DNA of 64,000 nt from assembly GCF_003594875.1 (NCBI RefSeq), contig NZ_QZEY01000002.1:558001-622000 (forward strand). The letters run 5' to 3'. The notes under the pieces are model-generated. The model had not been told where the DNA came from and did not search any database. It saw nothing but the letters and a program-made list of their open reading frames with translations. This DNA is from Bailinhaonella thermotolerans. Lineage in GTDB: Bacteria > Actinomycetota > Actinomycetes > Streptosporangiales > Streptosporangiaceae. Of the stretch, positions 29,423-40,428 are shown piece after piece. The first letter of the stretch is position 1; each line of letters starts with the position of its first letter. Made by a program: the position numbers and the translations under genes.

Positions 29423-29846
29423 GCCGGGCTCCTCCGTCGCGACTGGTGGCGGCGGGCGTCGGGCGCGAGGCCGGCGCGCGCACCCCGGCCGCCGGCGCCG
29501 GGCCGGGCGGATTCGTCCGCTTCGTCCGCGTGCGGCTCCGGGCCGGTCCTCTGCCGGCGGCGGATGACCCTGACAGCGCCGGAAAACCCGATCATCCTCG
29601 CTTTCTCCGCTCAACCCTAGGCAACGCGCATCCCGCGCCGGACCGGCTTTGTTGCTCGTCAACACGGTGATTCTTGCGGGCAGGCCGCATTTGTTGCGGA
29701 CCCGGCGGCCCGCCCCCGGCGTTTCGCGGGGAAACGGCGAGGGCCGCCGCGCGGTCGCGGCGGCCCCCGTCGCCGCTCTGTTAGCCTGCGTCCAGGACAA
29801 CGCACCTCTCCTTTCTTCTCATCGGGATTCGGAGCTGCCGCCCGCG
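29423..29846. promoter_or_regulatory. Divergent promoter region between lyase operon and GNAT gene
   Basis: About 424 noncoding bases. The part near 29590-29700 is less GC-rich and should contain divergent promoters. On the minus strand TAGGGT (29620-29615) is a possible -10 for the lyase operon. The triad of TTGTTGC-like direct repeats described separately lies at 29648-29697. The stretch 29425-29570 holds nothing I recognise. Confidence 0.5.
29648..29697 (+). promoter_or_regulatory. Three direct repeats of a TTGTTGC motif (copy A)
   Basis: TTTGTTGC at 29648-29655, TTCTTGC at 29671-29677 and TTTGTTGC at 29690-29697 lie in the same orientation, with their ends 22 and 20 bp apart, about two helical turns. 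An equivalent triad is found in the other divergent promoter region of the cluster (33280-33328). Arrays of direct heptamers one or two turns apart are typical of SARP-type activators, so this is a likely binding site for a pathway regulator. Confidence 0.6.
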
Positions 29847-30428
29847 ATGCGACCCGTGGAAACCGAACGCCTCCTGCTGCGCCCGTTCACCGAGTCCGAC
29901 CTCGACGACCTGCACGACATCCAGCGCCGCCCCGACGTCGCGCGCTACCTCCTGTCGCACCCCCGCAGCCGCGAGGAGACCCAGGAGGCGCTGGCCGCCC
30001 GCGTCCGGCAGACCGACCTGCGGAACGAGGGCGACAACCTCGCCATCGCCGTCGAGCTGCGGGAGACGGGCCGGCTCATCGGGGACTTCAACCTGGAGTA
30101 CCTCAGCGCCGAGCTGGGACGCGCGGAGATCGGTTTCGTGATGCACCCCGACCACTCGGGCCGGGGGTACGCCACGGAGGCCGGGCGCGAGGTGCTGCGG
30201 ATGGCGTTCGGGACCTACGGGTTCCACCGGGTGATCGGCGTCTGCAACGGGCACAACCACGCCTCGCAGCGCCTCATGGAACGCCTCGGCATGCGCAGGG
30301 AGGCGTACTTCGTGCAGGGCGAGATGCTGAAGGGCCGCCGCGCCGACGTGGCGGTCTACGCGATGCTCGCCACCGAGTGGGCCGAGCGGGACTCCGCCGA
30401 GCGGGACTCCCCCGCCGGCGGCGCCTGA
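29847..30428 (+). CDS. GNAT family N-acetyltransferase, RimJ/RimL type
   Basis: A 193-residue acetyltransferase. The N-terminus M-R-P-V-E-T-E-R-L-L-L-R-P-F is the RimJ/RimL hallmark, followed by G-F-V-M-H-P-D-H-S-G-R-G-Y-A-T-E-A with the acetyl-CoA motif and N-H-A-S-Q-R-L-M-E-R-L-G-M. RimJ/L relatives acetylate protein N-termini, or amines of antibiotics. Because it lies inside the biosynthetic cluster and faces a repeat-bearing promoter, it may acetylate a pathway amine or give self-protection; that is inference. A longer in-frame upstream reading exists but lacks the family pattern. Confidence 0.85.
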   Translation: MRPVETERLLLRPFTESDLDDLHDIQRRPDVARYLLSHPRSREETQEALAARVRQTDLRNEGDNLAIAVELRETGRLIGDFNLEYLSAELGRAEIGFVMHPDHSGRGYATEAGREVLRMAFGTYGFHRVIGVCNGHNHASQRLMERLGMRREAYFVQGEMLKGRRADVAVYAMLATEWAERDSAERDSPAGGA

Positions 30429-30437
30429 GCCCGGGCG

Positions 30438-31436
30438 TCAGGCCGGGAGGGCGTCCCGTTCCAGCAGCCGCCCGGCCCAGCGGAAGAACGCGTCGGCCAG
30501 CTCCGAGCGCGCAGGCTCGGGGAACTGCGAGAAGTTGGCCATCACCGTGCACCACTCGCCGAAGACCGGCCCGTCGTCGGTGATCAGGAAGTCCACGCAC
30601 AGGTAACTCGCCCGCAGCTCGCGGACCACGCGCAGGCAGTCGTCCAGCACGGGCGAGAAGTCCGCGCCCGCGCGGGCCTCGCCGCCCTGCGCGATGTTGG
30701 ACAGGTAGCGCCCGGCGCTCTGCTCGCGCACCATGCTCGTGACGACCTCGCCCTCCACCAGGGCCACGCGGATGTCGCCGGAGTTGGGCAGGAACTCCTG
30801 CACCAGGTAGCCCTTGCCGGTCTGCGCGGCGATGTCCACCCCCGCGCGGAGCTGCTCGAACGTGTCGGCCTTGAGCACGCCGAACCCGGTCCCGGACTCG
30901 CGGGCCTTGAGTATGTAGGGCCCGTCGCCGATCTCGCGCCGCACGATCTCCAGGCCCTCCCGGGCGTGCCGGCGGAACGGCAGCGCGACGGTCCTCGGCA
31001 CCTTCAGGCCGAGCTGCGCCGCCCGGCCGACCATCGCGAGCTTGTCGCGCTCCAGCCACTCCGGCGCGACCATCGCGTGGTTGAGCACGATGGAGTCGCT
31101 CGCGTCGATGACCCGCGAGATGGCGTGCAGATAGGACACGGCCTGCGGGTCGTTGCCGATGTCGTCGACGATGTAGCACTGCCGCGTCTCCAGCAGGTCC
31201 ACCCCGTCGCGCCACAGCCGCGGCCGGTCCGAGCAGGCCGGGGTCAGGTCCCCGGCCTCGACGAACCGGAAGCCGAACCCGTGCCGGGCGGCCTGCGCCG
31301 TCCACCGGTCGGTGATGTCGGCGATGATCTTGTCCAGGTGGGACGGGTTGAAGTCGCCGGGGTTGTAGACCCAGTTCACCATCCGCTCGTACGGCTTGGC
31401 GGACGGCGTCCCGGCCTCGCGTACCGCTGAGTACAT
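30438..31436 (-). CDS. RimK-like ATP-grasp ligase
   Basis: A 332-residue ATP-grasp protein. Nucleotide-binding strands are seen in P-Y-I-L-K-A-R-E-S-G-T-G-F-G, followed by L-V-Q-E-F-L-P-N-S-G-D-I-R-V-A-L (typical of RimK/LysX/glutathione-synthetase-type enzymes) and V-D-F-L near the end. The terminal metal-binding region reads F-G-E-W-C-T-V rather than the common E-V-N, so one Mg ligand may differ. Such enzymes join an acyl phosphate to an amine. ATG at 31436 has GGGAG eight bases upstream; a GTG six bases earlier overlaps the preceding stop. It is the second gene of a two-gene operon with the acyl-adenylate ligase. Confidence 0.8.
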   Translation of the reverse strand: MYSAVREAGTPSAKPYERMVNWVYNPGDFNPSHLDKIIADITDRWTAQAARHGFGFRFVEAGDLTPACSDRPRLWRDGVDLLETRQCYIVDDIGNDPQAVSYLHAISRVIDASDSIVLNHAMVAPEWLERDKLAMVGRAAQLGLKVPRTVALPFRRHAREGLEIVRREIGDGPYILKARESGTGFGVLKADTFEQLRAGVDIAAQTGKGYLVQEFLPNSGDIRVALVEGEVVTSMVREQSAGRYLSNIAQGGEARAGADFSPVLDDCLRVVRELRASYLCVDFLITDDGPVFGEWCTVMANFSQFPEPARSELADAFFRWAGRLLERDALPA

Positions 31437-31438
31437 CG

Positions 31439-33193
31439 TCACGGCTCCCGCAGCTCGATCGTGGTGGCGACCGCGGCGCTGTCGCGTCCCGCCAGGTACT
31501 CGTGGAGCGCGGCGTACCTGCCGCGCAGCAGGCGCTTGAGGACCTTGCCGGTCACCCCCTGCGGGATGTCGGCCGCCGAGGGGACCACCTCCAGCACGGC
31601 GATCTCCGGCAGGCCCGCCGCGCGCAGCGCCTTGTTGGCCGCGGCCAGCAGCTCCCCCGCGCCCACGCCCGGGTCCACCGCGGCGCACACGGCGACCGGC
31701 ACCGTCTCGGCGTGGTGGCGGCCCGCGACGACGGCGCAGTCGGCGATCGCCGGGAGCTCGCTGAGCAGGAACTCCTCCATGCGCACCGAGTGGGCGGTGC
31801 CGGCGCTGGTCTCGATGGCGTCCACCGCCCGGTCCACCTGGTAGAAGTCGCCGTCCGCGTCCTGGTAAGCCAGGTCGCCCGACAGCCAGTAGCCGGCCAG
31901 CCGGCTTCGGTAGGTCGTGTCCGAGTCGTTCCAGTAACCGGCCGTGATGGTGGGGCCCCGGGCGGCGAACAGGCCGACCTCGCCGGGCCCGGCCCGCGTG
32001 CCGTCCTCGCGCAGCACCGCGACCTCGGCGACCCCGTCGGGCCTGCCCACGCACCGGTCGTCGCGGGGCGACGCCAGCGACCGGGGATGCACCATGATCC
32101 CCCAGCCCAGCTCGGTCGAGCCGAACCGGTCGTAGAACACCGCCGGGGGCAGCCCGGGGTCCCGCTTGGCCAGGATGGACCGCAGGTGGGCCTCGTGGAT
32201 CGCGTCGCCCATGGTCACCCATCCGTCCACCGAGTCCAGCGCGCCGGGGGCGACCTCCGTCTCGGCCAGTTCGGCGTACGCGTGCGCGAAGGCCATCACC
32301 GTGGTCGGCCGGTGCTCCGCGATCGCCGCGGCCAGCTCGGCGCCCGTCGGGTCGTACAGCGGCACCAGCGGGGTCCCGGCCAGGATCGCGTAGCAGGCGT
32401 ACATGACCGAGCCGAGGTGGGACTGCGGCTGCGCGGCCATCATGACGGCCTCGGGCGGGTCGATGAAGCCCGTGAGGCGGAACCTCGGGCCCGCGATGCT
32501 GGAGTGGTGGGTCTGCACGGCCGGCTTGGGGATCCCCGTGGTGCCGGAGGAGTGCAGGATCGACACCGGGTCCTCCGGCGCGTGCCGGAACCGGGCCTCC
32601 TCCGGCAGCGCGGCCTCGGGCGGCGCGGGCAGGTCCTCCGCGGTGACGGTCCACCGGGGGCCGTCCGGCCCGGACAGCTCGGGTTCGAGCGAGGCGGCCC
32701 GGGACTCGGTGGTGTACAGCCCGACCGGGCCGGTGCGGCGGCACAGCTCCAGCGCCGTCGCGGGCGGCGCCTTGCTGTTGATCAGCACCCCGATGGCGCC
32801 GATCTGGGCGAGCGCGTGGAAGTGCACGGAGTAGGCGAACGAGTCCTCGATGTAGACGGCGACCCGGTCGCGCGGGCGCACGCCGCGGCCCAGGTAGTAC
32901 GCCGACCAGCTCTGGACCAGCCGGTCGAGCTCCCGCAGGCTGAACTCCGCGCGCGCCCCGCCCCCGCAGGCGGCCAGCGGCCTGCCCGACCTGATGAACG
33001 GCAGGTCGGGGTGCGCGGCGACGGACAGGGCCGACCGCAGCACGTTCCCGCCGCCGAGGCCCGGGTCCGCCGCGAGCCTGGCGCGGCCCTCGGGGGACAG
33101 CAGGGTGCGGCCCGGCGGCGTCCCCGGCGGCCCCGGCGGCGGCCCTGACGACGGCTCTGGCTGGAGCCCTGGCTGGGGCCCTGACTGCGGCAT
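31439..33193 (-). CDS. Acyl/aryl-adenylate-forming enzyme (AMP-dependent ligase family)
   Basis: A 584-residue ANL-superfamily enzyme. The ATP loop H-S-S-G-T-T-G-I-P-K-P, the G-S-T-E-L-G-W region, Y-W-L-S-G-D-L-A-Y and the C-terminal catalytic lysine motif Q-G-V-T-G-K-V-L-K-R are all present, so it should be active. Residues 2-30 are a Pro/Gln/Ser-rich leader. It activates a carboxylic acid to an adenylate and then a thioester. No carrier protein is encoded nearby, so CoA is the likely acceptor. GGAAGG lies eight bases before the ATG. It overlaps the ATP-grasp gene, which suggests the two act in sequence. Confidence 0.85.
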   Translation of the reverse strand: MPQSGPQPGLQPEPSSGPPPGPPGTPPGRTLLSPEGRARLAADPGLGGGNVLRSALSVAAHPDLPFIRSGRPLAACGGGARAEFSLRELDRLVQSWSAYYLGRGVRPRDRVAVYIEDSFAYSVHFHALAQIGAIGVLINSKAPPATALELCRRTGPVGLYTTESRAASLEPELSGPDGPRWTVTAEDLPAPPEAALPEEARFRHAPEDPVSILHSSGTTGIPKPAVQTHHSSIAGPRFRLTGFIDPPEAVMMAAQPQSHLGSVMYACYAILAGTPLVPLYDPTGAELAAAIAEHRPTTVMAFAHAYAELAETEVAPGALDSVDGWVTMGDAIHEAHLRSILAKRDPGLPPAVFYDRFGSTELGWGIMVHPRSLASPRDDRCVGRPDGVAEVAVLREDGTRAGPGEVGLFAARGPTITAGYWNDSDTTYRSRLAGYWLSGDLAYQDADGDFYQVDRAVDAIETSAGTAHSVRMEEFLLSELPAIADCAVVAGRHHAETVPVAVCAAVDPGVGAGELLAAANKALRAAGLPEIAVLEVVPSAADIPQGVTGKVLKRLLRGRYAALHEYLAGRDSAAVATTIELREP

Positions 33194-33279
33194 CGCATCG
33201 CCTTCCGCGTGGGGGGTGTTCCGGGTGGTGGGGTCGTCCCCGACCGATCGTGCTCGGCGGGGCGGCGCGCGGCGAGTGA

Positions 33280-33328
33280 TTTGTTGCGGTCGTGCACGTC
33301 CCTTGTTGCGCCATGCCGCGTTTGTTGC
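33280..33328 (+). promoter_or_regulatory. Three direct repeats of a TTGTTGC motif (copy B)
   Basis: TTTGTTGC at 33280-33287, CTTGTTGC at 33302-33309 and TTTGTTGC at 33321-33328 share orientation, with their ends 22 and 19 bp apart, close to the spacing in copy A. The array lies in the 224-bp gap between the divergent adenylate-ligase genes. A TATATC at 33370-33375 could be the -10 of the plus-strand operon. The shared pattern argues for one activator controlling both operon pairs. Confidence 0.62.
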
Positions 33329-33417
33329 CGGTTGTCCTCCAGCGGGGTCCCAGCGCATTTCCCGGCAGGTATATCTGGGCAGTCCCAGCCCCGTCGTCCC
33401 CCGGACAGGAGCGGCCC

Positions 33418-34767
33418 ATGAAGGCGGTCGGCAGCTCACCTCCCCCCGCGTCGTCGAGGATCACCCTGGCCGGCGACCTGGACGCGCTCGACCGCGCGGA
33501 GCTGGAGCGGCTGCGGGAGCGCAACTTCGCCGCGATGCTCGACGCCGCGCTGCGCACCCCGGCCGTGCGCCGCCGCTGGCCGGACCTCAAGCCGGGCATG
33601 ACCACCGCCGACCTGGCCGGCCTCCCCCTGCTGGGCAGCGACGACCTGGCCGACGGCAGCCCGCCGCACTCCGACGAGTTCCTGCTCGGCGGGGACGGGC
33701 CCGGGATGGTGCTCCGGTCGAGCGGGACCTCCAGCAAGCCGAAGATGATGTACCACTCCTGGGAGTTCAACCTGCAGGTGAGCACCCTGGGCGCGCGCGG
33801 GCTGCGGGCGGCGTCCCGGTCGGCCCCGCCCCGGCGGATCGCCAACTGCTTCTACCCCGCCGAGCTGAGCGGCGGCGCCTTCCTGTTCACCCAGGAGGTG
33901 ATCCGGCTGGCGGGCGCCCGGGCGTACCCCCTGGCCAGCCAGACCAGCCCGGCCGACACCGCCGAGGTCATCGCGGAGCACGCGGTGGACGCCCTGGCGT
34001 CCAACCCGGGGTACGGCGTCGAGGTGCTGACCGGGGCCGAACCCGGGCGGACGGCCTCGCTGCGCCACTTCTTCTACATCGGCGAGCTGCTGGGCCGGGC
34101 CCGCATGCGGATGATCGCCGAGGCCGCGCCGCACGTGAAGGTGCGCTCCCTGGCGTACTCGACCTCCGAGACGGGCCCGATCGGCTACCAGTGCGAGCGG
34201 ACCGGCGACGCGACCCACCACGTGCACGAGGACGCGGTGGTCGTCGAGGTCGTCGACGAGCGCACGGGGGAGCCGCTGCCGGACGGCGAGACCGGCGAGG
34301 TGATCGTGACCGCGCTCAGCGACACCGGGATGGCACTGTTCCGCTACCGCATCGGCGACGTCGGCGTGTTCGGCGGCACACCGTGCCCCTGCGGCAGCCC
34401 CGCGCGGCTGCTGACCCTGCACGGCCGTACGGCGACCTCGCTGAACATCGACACCGAGGTGGTGTCCTCGGACCTGCTGCTGGGCCGGCTCGGGCGGCTC
34501 GGGGTCACCGAGCCGGCCGACTGCCAGCTCCAGGTGCTGCCCGAGGAGCACGGGTACCGGCTGCGGCTGCTGCTGTCGAACCGGACCCCCGAGTGGATCA
34601 CCCGGGAGGCGGTCGTCGACTGCCTCAGCGGCGCGCAGCAGTTGCGGGCCGTCCTGTCCAGCGCGCAGTGCCGCGGGTTCACCGTCGAGCGGGTCTCCCC
34701 CGAGCTGTTCGCGCGCACCGAGCGCGGCAAGGTCCCCGTCCTCTACGCCCACCCGATGCCCGGCTGA
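33418..34767 (+). CDS. PaaK-like (phenylacetate-CoA ligase family) adenylating enzyme
   Basis: A 449-residue member of the phenylacetate-CoA ligase branch of ANL enzymes. The ATP loop is L-R-S-S-G-T-S-S-K-P-K, followed by Y-S-T-S-E-T-G-P-I-G and the conserved F-R-Y-R-I-G-D region. C-P-C-G-S matches the metal-binding cysteines often seen in PaaK relatives. It should activate an aromatic or small acid. It opens the seven-gene plus-strand operon for aromatic amino acid synthesis, 65 bp before the mutase gene, and has AGGAG upstream of its ATG. The substrate could be a 4-aminophenyl acid, but this is inference. Confidence 0.83.
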   Translation: MKAVGSSPPPASSRITLAGDLDALDRAELERLRERNFAAMLDAALRTPAVRRRWPDLKPGMTTADLAGLPLLGSDDLADGSPPHSDEFLLGGDGPGMVLRSSGTSSKPKMMYHSWEFNLQVSTLGARGLRAASRSAPPRRIANCFYPAELSGGAFLFTQEVIRLAGARAYPLASQTSPADTAEVIAEHAVDALASNPGYGVEVLTGAEPGRTASLRHFFYIGELLGRARMRMIAEAAPHVKVRSLAYSTSETGPIGYQCERTGDATHHVHEDAVVVEVVDERTGEPLPDGETGEVIVTALSDTGMALFRYRIGDVGVFGGTPCPCGSPARLLTLHGRTATSLNIDTEVVSSDLLLGRLGRLGVTEPADCQLQVLPEEHGYRLRLLLSNRTPEWITREAVVDCLSGAQQLRAVLSSAQCRGFTVERVSPELFARTERGKVPVLYAHPMPG

Positions 34768-34832
34768 CCCGGGGCCCGCGCGGAGCGGGACCCGGCCGGC
34801 GCAGGACCCGAACGAAGCAGGAGGAGAACCCG

Positions 34833-35141
34833 ATGAGCACGCCGGAAGCCCGGCTGGAGGCGCTCCGCGCCGAACTGGACGCCATCGACCTGCGGCTGCT
34901 CGACGTGCTGCGGGAGCGCATCGAGCTGTGCGTGCGCATCGCCGAGCACAAGCGGGAGCACGGCGTGCCGATGATGCAGCCGCACCGCATCGGCGTCGTG
35001 CAGGACCGGGCCGCCCGCTACGGCGCGGAGCACAACATCGACCAGCGCTTCCTGCGCTCGCTGTACGACCTGGTCATCGCCGAGACCTGCCGGGTCGAGG
35101 ACCTGGTCATCGGGTCCCCGGCGACGGCCGCGGACACCTGA
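34833..35141 (+). CDS. papB: Chorismate-mutase-like enzyme, probable 4-amino-4-deoxychorismate mutase
   Basis: A 102-residue AroQ-type helical mutase. Conserved residues appear in L-R-A-E-L-D-A-I-D-L-R-L-L, R-I-A-E-H-K-R and the C-terminal helix. Stand-alone chorismate mutases would feed phenylalanine and tyrosine, but next to an aminodeoxychorismate synthase and a prephenate-dehydrogenase-like gene this one most likely rearranges 4-amino-4-deoxychorismate to 4-amino-4-deoxyprephenate, as PapB/CmlD do in pristinamycin and chloramphenicol pathways. GGAGGA precedes the ATG. The symbol is given by analogy. Confidence 0.85.
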   Translation: MSTPEARLEALRAELDAIDLRLLDVLRERIELCVRIAEHKREHGVPMMQPHRIGVVQDRAARYGAEHNIDQRFLRSLYDLVIAETCRVEDLVIGSPATAADT

Positions 35142-38319
<3,178 letters not shown>

Positions 38320-38323
<4 letters not shown>

Positions 38324-39558
38324 CCCAGCCGCAGAGCACCCGGTCCCCCAACTGGGTCGAATCCCGGATCAGCCGCACCTCCGACGCGCTCGACCGGGCC
38401 TTCGACGAGGGCCTGACGGGGCACACCATCACCGCCAGGAAGGGCAAGAGAGTGGTGCTCGCCGGCGGCGGCGAGGCGCTGGAGTTCGTCTCGTGCTCCT
38501 ACCTGGGGCTGGAGGAGCACCCGGCGCTGATCGCCGCGGCGGAGGAGGCGCTGCGCCGCTTCGGGGTGCACTTCTCCTCCTCCCGCAACCGGATGCGCCC
38601 GCACTACCTCCACGAGCTGGAGGACCTGCTGTCCCAGATGTACGGCGGCAGCCGCGCGGTCGCCTTCACCTCGGTCGGCACCGTCCACCTCGGGCTGCTG
38701 CCGCTGCTCGGCACCGGGGCGCTGCCCGGCTACCCGATCGCGCCGGCCGGGTCGGCGTTCCTGATCGAGAAGACGGCGCATTCCTCGATGCAGATCCTGC
38801 GCGGCCTGCTCGGCCAGATCGGCCCCGCCCACCGGTTCGACCTGGCGGACCCCGGCTCGCTGGACCGGGCGCTGCGGGAGGTCGGCGAGACCGGCAGGAC
38901 TCCGGTGGTGCTCGTGGACGGCGTCGGGTCGATGGGCGGCCTGATCGACGTCGCGGGCATCCTCGCGGCCCTGCGGCCGTACGGCGGGCATCTCTACGTC
39001 GACGACGCCCACGGCATCTCCATCACCGGGGCCCGCGGCGCGGGATACGCCTACGAGGCCCTCGGCGGGCGGCTGCCGGAGAACGTCGTGATCGCGGGCT
39101 CGCTGTCCAAGGCCTTCGGCGGCTCCGGCGGGTTCGCCCTGGTCCCGTCCGAGGCCGACGTCCGGGTGCTGCGGAAGTTCGCCAACCCGCTGGTGTTCGG
39201 GCACTCGATCATGCTGCCGCTGCTCGCCGCGAACGTGGCCGCCGCCGAGCTGCACGTCAACGGCGAGGTCGCCCGGCTGCAGGAGCGGCTGTGGCGCAAC
39301 GCCGAGACGTTCGACGCGCTCACCGGCGGGCGGCTGGTCAACGCGGGGCTGCGCTCGCCGGTGCGCGGCGCGCTCTTCCCCACCGAGGAGGAGGCGTTCC
39401 GGGCCGCCGCCGCGCTGAAGGAGGCCGGGATCCTGATCCTGCCGGCCTTCTTCCCCACCGTGGCCAAGGGCACCGGGCTGGCCCGGTTCGCCCTGTCCGC
39501 CCTGCACGAGCGCGCCGACCTGGAGTGCGCCGCGAAGGTCCTGGAAGGAACGCGATGA
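38320..39558 (+). CDS. Alpha-oxoamine synthase family PLP enzyme (AONS/KBL-like)
   Basis: A 412-residue fold I PLP enzyme. The family signature S-L-S-K-A-F-G-G-S-G-G-F carries the PLP lysine (Lys264), and V-D-D-A-H-G at 227-232 holds the Asp that contacts the cofactor nitrogen and a His near the substrate. Alpha-oxoamine synthases condense an amino acid with an acyl-CoA, losing CO2, to give an alpha-aminoketone; 8-amino-7-oxononanoate synthase is the model. No biotin genes are near, so a specialised substrate is likely, with acyl-CoA from one of the cluster ligases. It overlaps both neighbouring genes by four bases. Confidence 0.85.
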
Positions 39559-40421
39559 CAGGCCCCCGGACGCTGGGCGAGGCGCTGGACGACGCCGAGA
39601 AGACGCTGGCCGGAGCGGGGGCCTGGGACCCGCGCCGCGACGCCGAGACCCTGGCCGCCCACGTCCTCGGCCGCCCGGCCGCGGACCTCCCTCCGGGCAC
39701 CGCCCTCGACCCGGACGCCCGCGACCGCTTCCAGGCGCTCGTCCGCCGCCGCGCGGCCCGGACCCCGCTGGAGTACCTCACCGGCCGCGCCTTCCTCGGC
39801 GGCATCGAGATCGAGGTCGGCCCCGGCGTCTTCGTGCCCCGCAAGCACACCGAGCCCCTGCTGGCCTGGGGCCTGGACGTGCTGGAGGGCGTACGGGACC
39901 CGGTGGTGGCCGACCTGTGCGCCGGCTCGGCCGCGATCGCGCTGGCCGTCGCCCACGCCCGCCCGGACGCCGTCGTGCACGCGGTGGAACTCGACCCGGA
40001 GGCGCTGCGGTGGGCCCGCCGGAACATGGCGCGCCGCGCGGCGGCCGGGGACACCCCGATCCGCCTCCACGAGGGCGACGTCACCGCGCCCGGGCTGCTC
40101 TCCGGGCTCGACGGCCGCCTCGACCTGCTGCTGGCGAACCCGCCCTTCGTCGTGGAGGGGCGCGTGCTCCCCCCGGAGTGGGAGGAGCACCAGCCGCGCC
40201 CGGCGCTGTTCTCCGGGCACGACGGCCTCGTGGTCATCCGCGCCATCACCGCGGCCGCCGCCCGGCTGCTGCGCCCCGGCGGCGGGGTCGCCATCGAGCA
40301 CGACGACGAGCAGGCCCCGGCGGTGATGGCGCTGCTGGCCGAGCAGGAGGTCTTCACCGGCATCGCCTTCCACACCGACCACAACGACCTGCCCCGCTAC
40401 ACCACCGCCCGAAGGATCTAG
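39555..40421 (+). CDS. PrmC/HemK-like SAM-dependent methyltransferase
   Basis: A 288-residue protein with the PrmC layout: an N-terminal helical domain, a hairpin with P-L-E-Y-L-T-G-R-A-F, and a SAM-binding domain with V-A-D-L-C-A-G-S-A-A-I-A. The catalytic N-P-P-Y motif is N-P-P-F here. PrmC methylates a release-factor glutamine, but this copy is inside the operon and differs from housekeeping PrmC by the Tyr-to-Phe change and D-L-C-A for D-L-G-T. It may methylate a pathway amide or amine nitrogen. Its ATG overlaps the upstream stop and the amidohydrolase starts seven bases after its end. Confidence 0.8.
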   Translation: MTGPRTLGEALDDAEKTLAGAGAWDPRRDAETLAAHVLGRPAADLPPGTALDPDARDRFQALVRRRAARTPLEYLTGRAFLGGIEIEVGPGVFVPRKHTEPLLAWGLDVLEGVRDPVVADLCAGSAAIALAVAHARPDAVVHAVELDPEALRWARRNMARRAAAGDTPIRLHEGDVTAPGLLSGLDGRLDLLLANPPFVVEGRVLPPEWEEHQPRPALFSGHDGLVVIRAITAAAARLLRPGGGVAIEHDDEQAPAVMALLAEQEVFTGIAFHTDHNDLPRYTTARRI

Positions 40422-40428
40422 GAACCCG

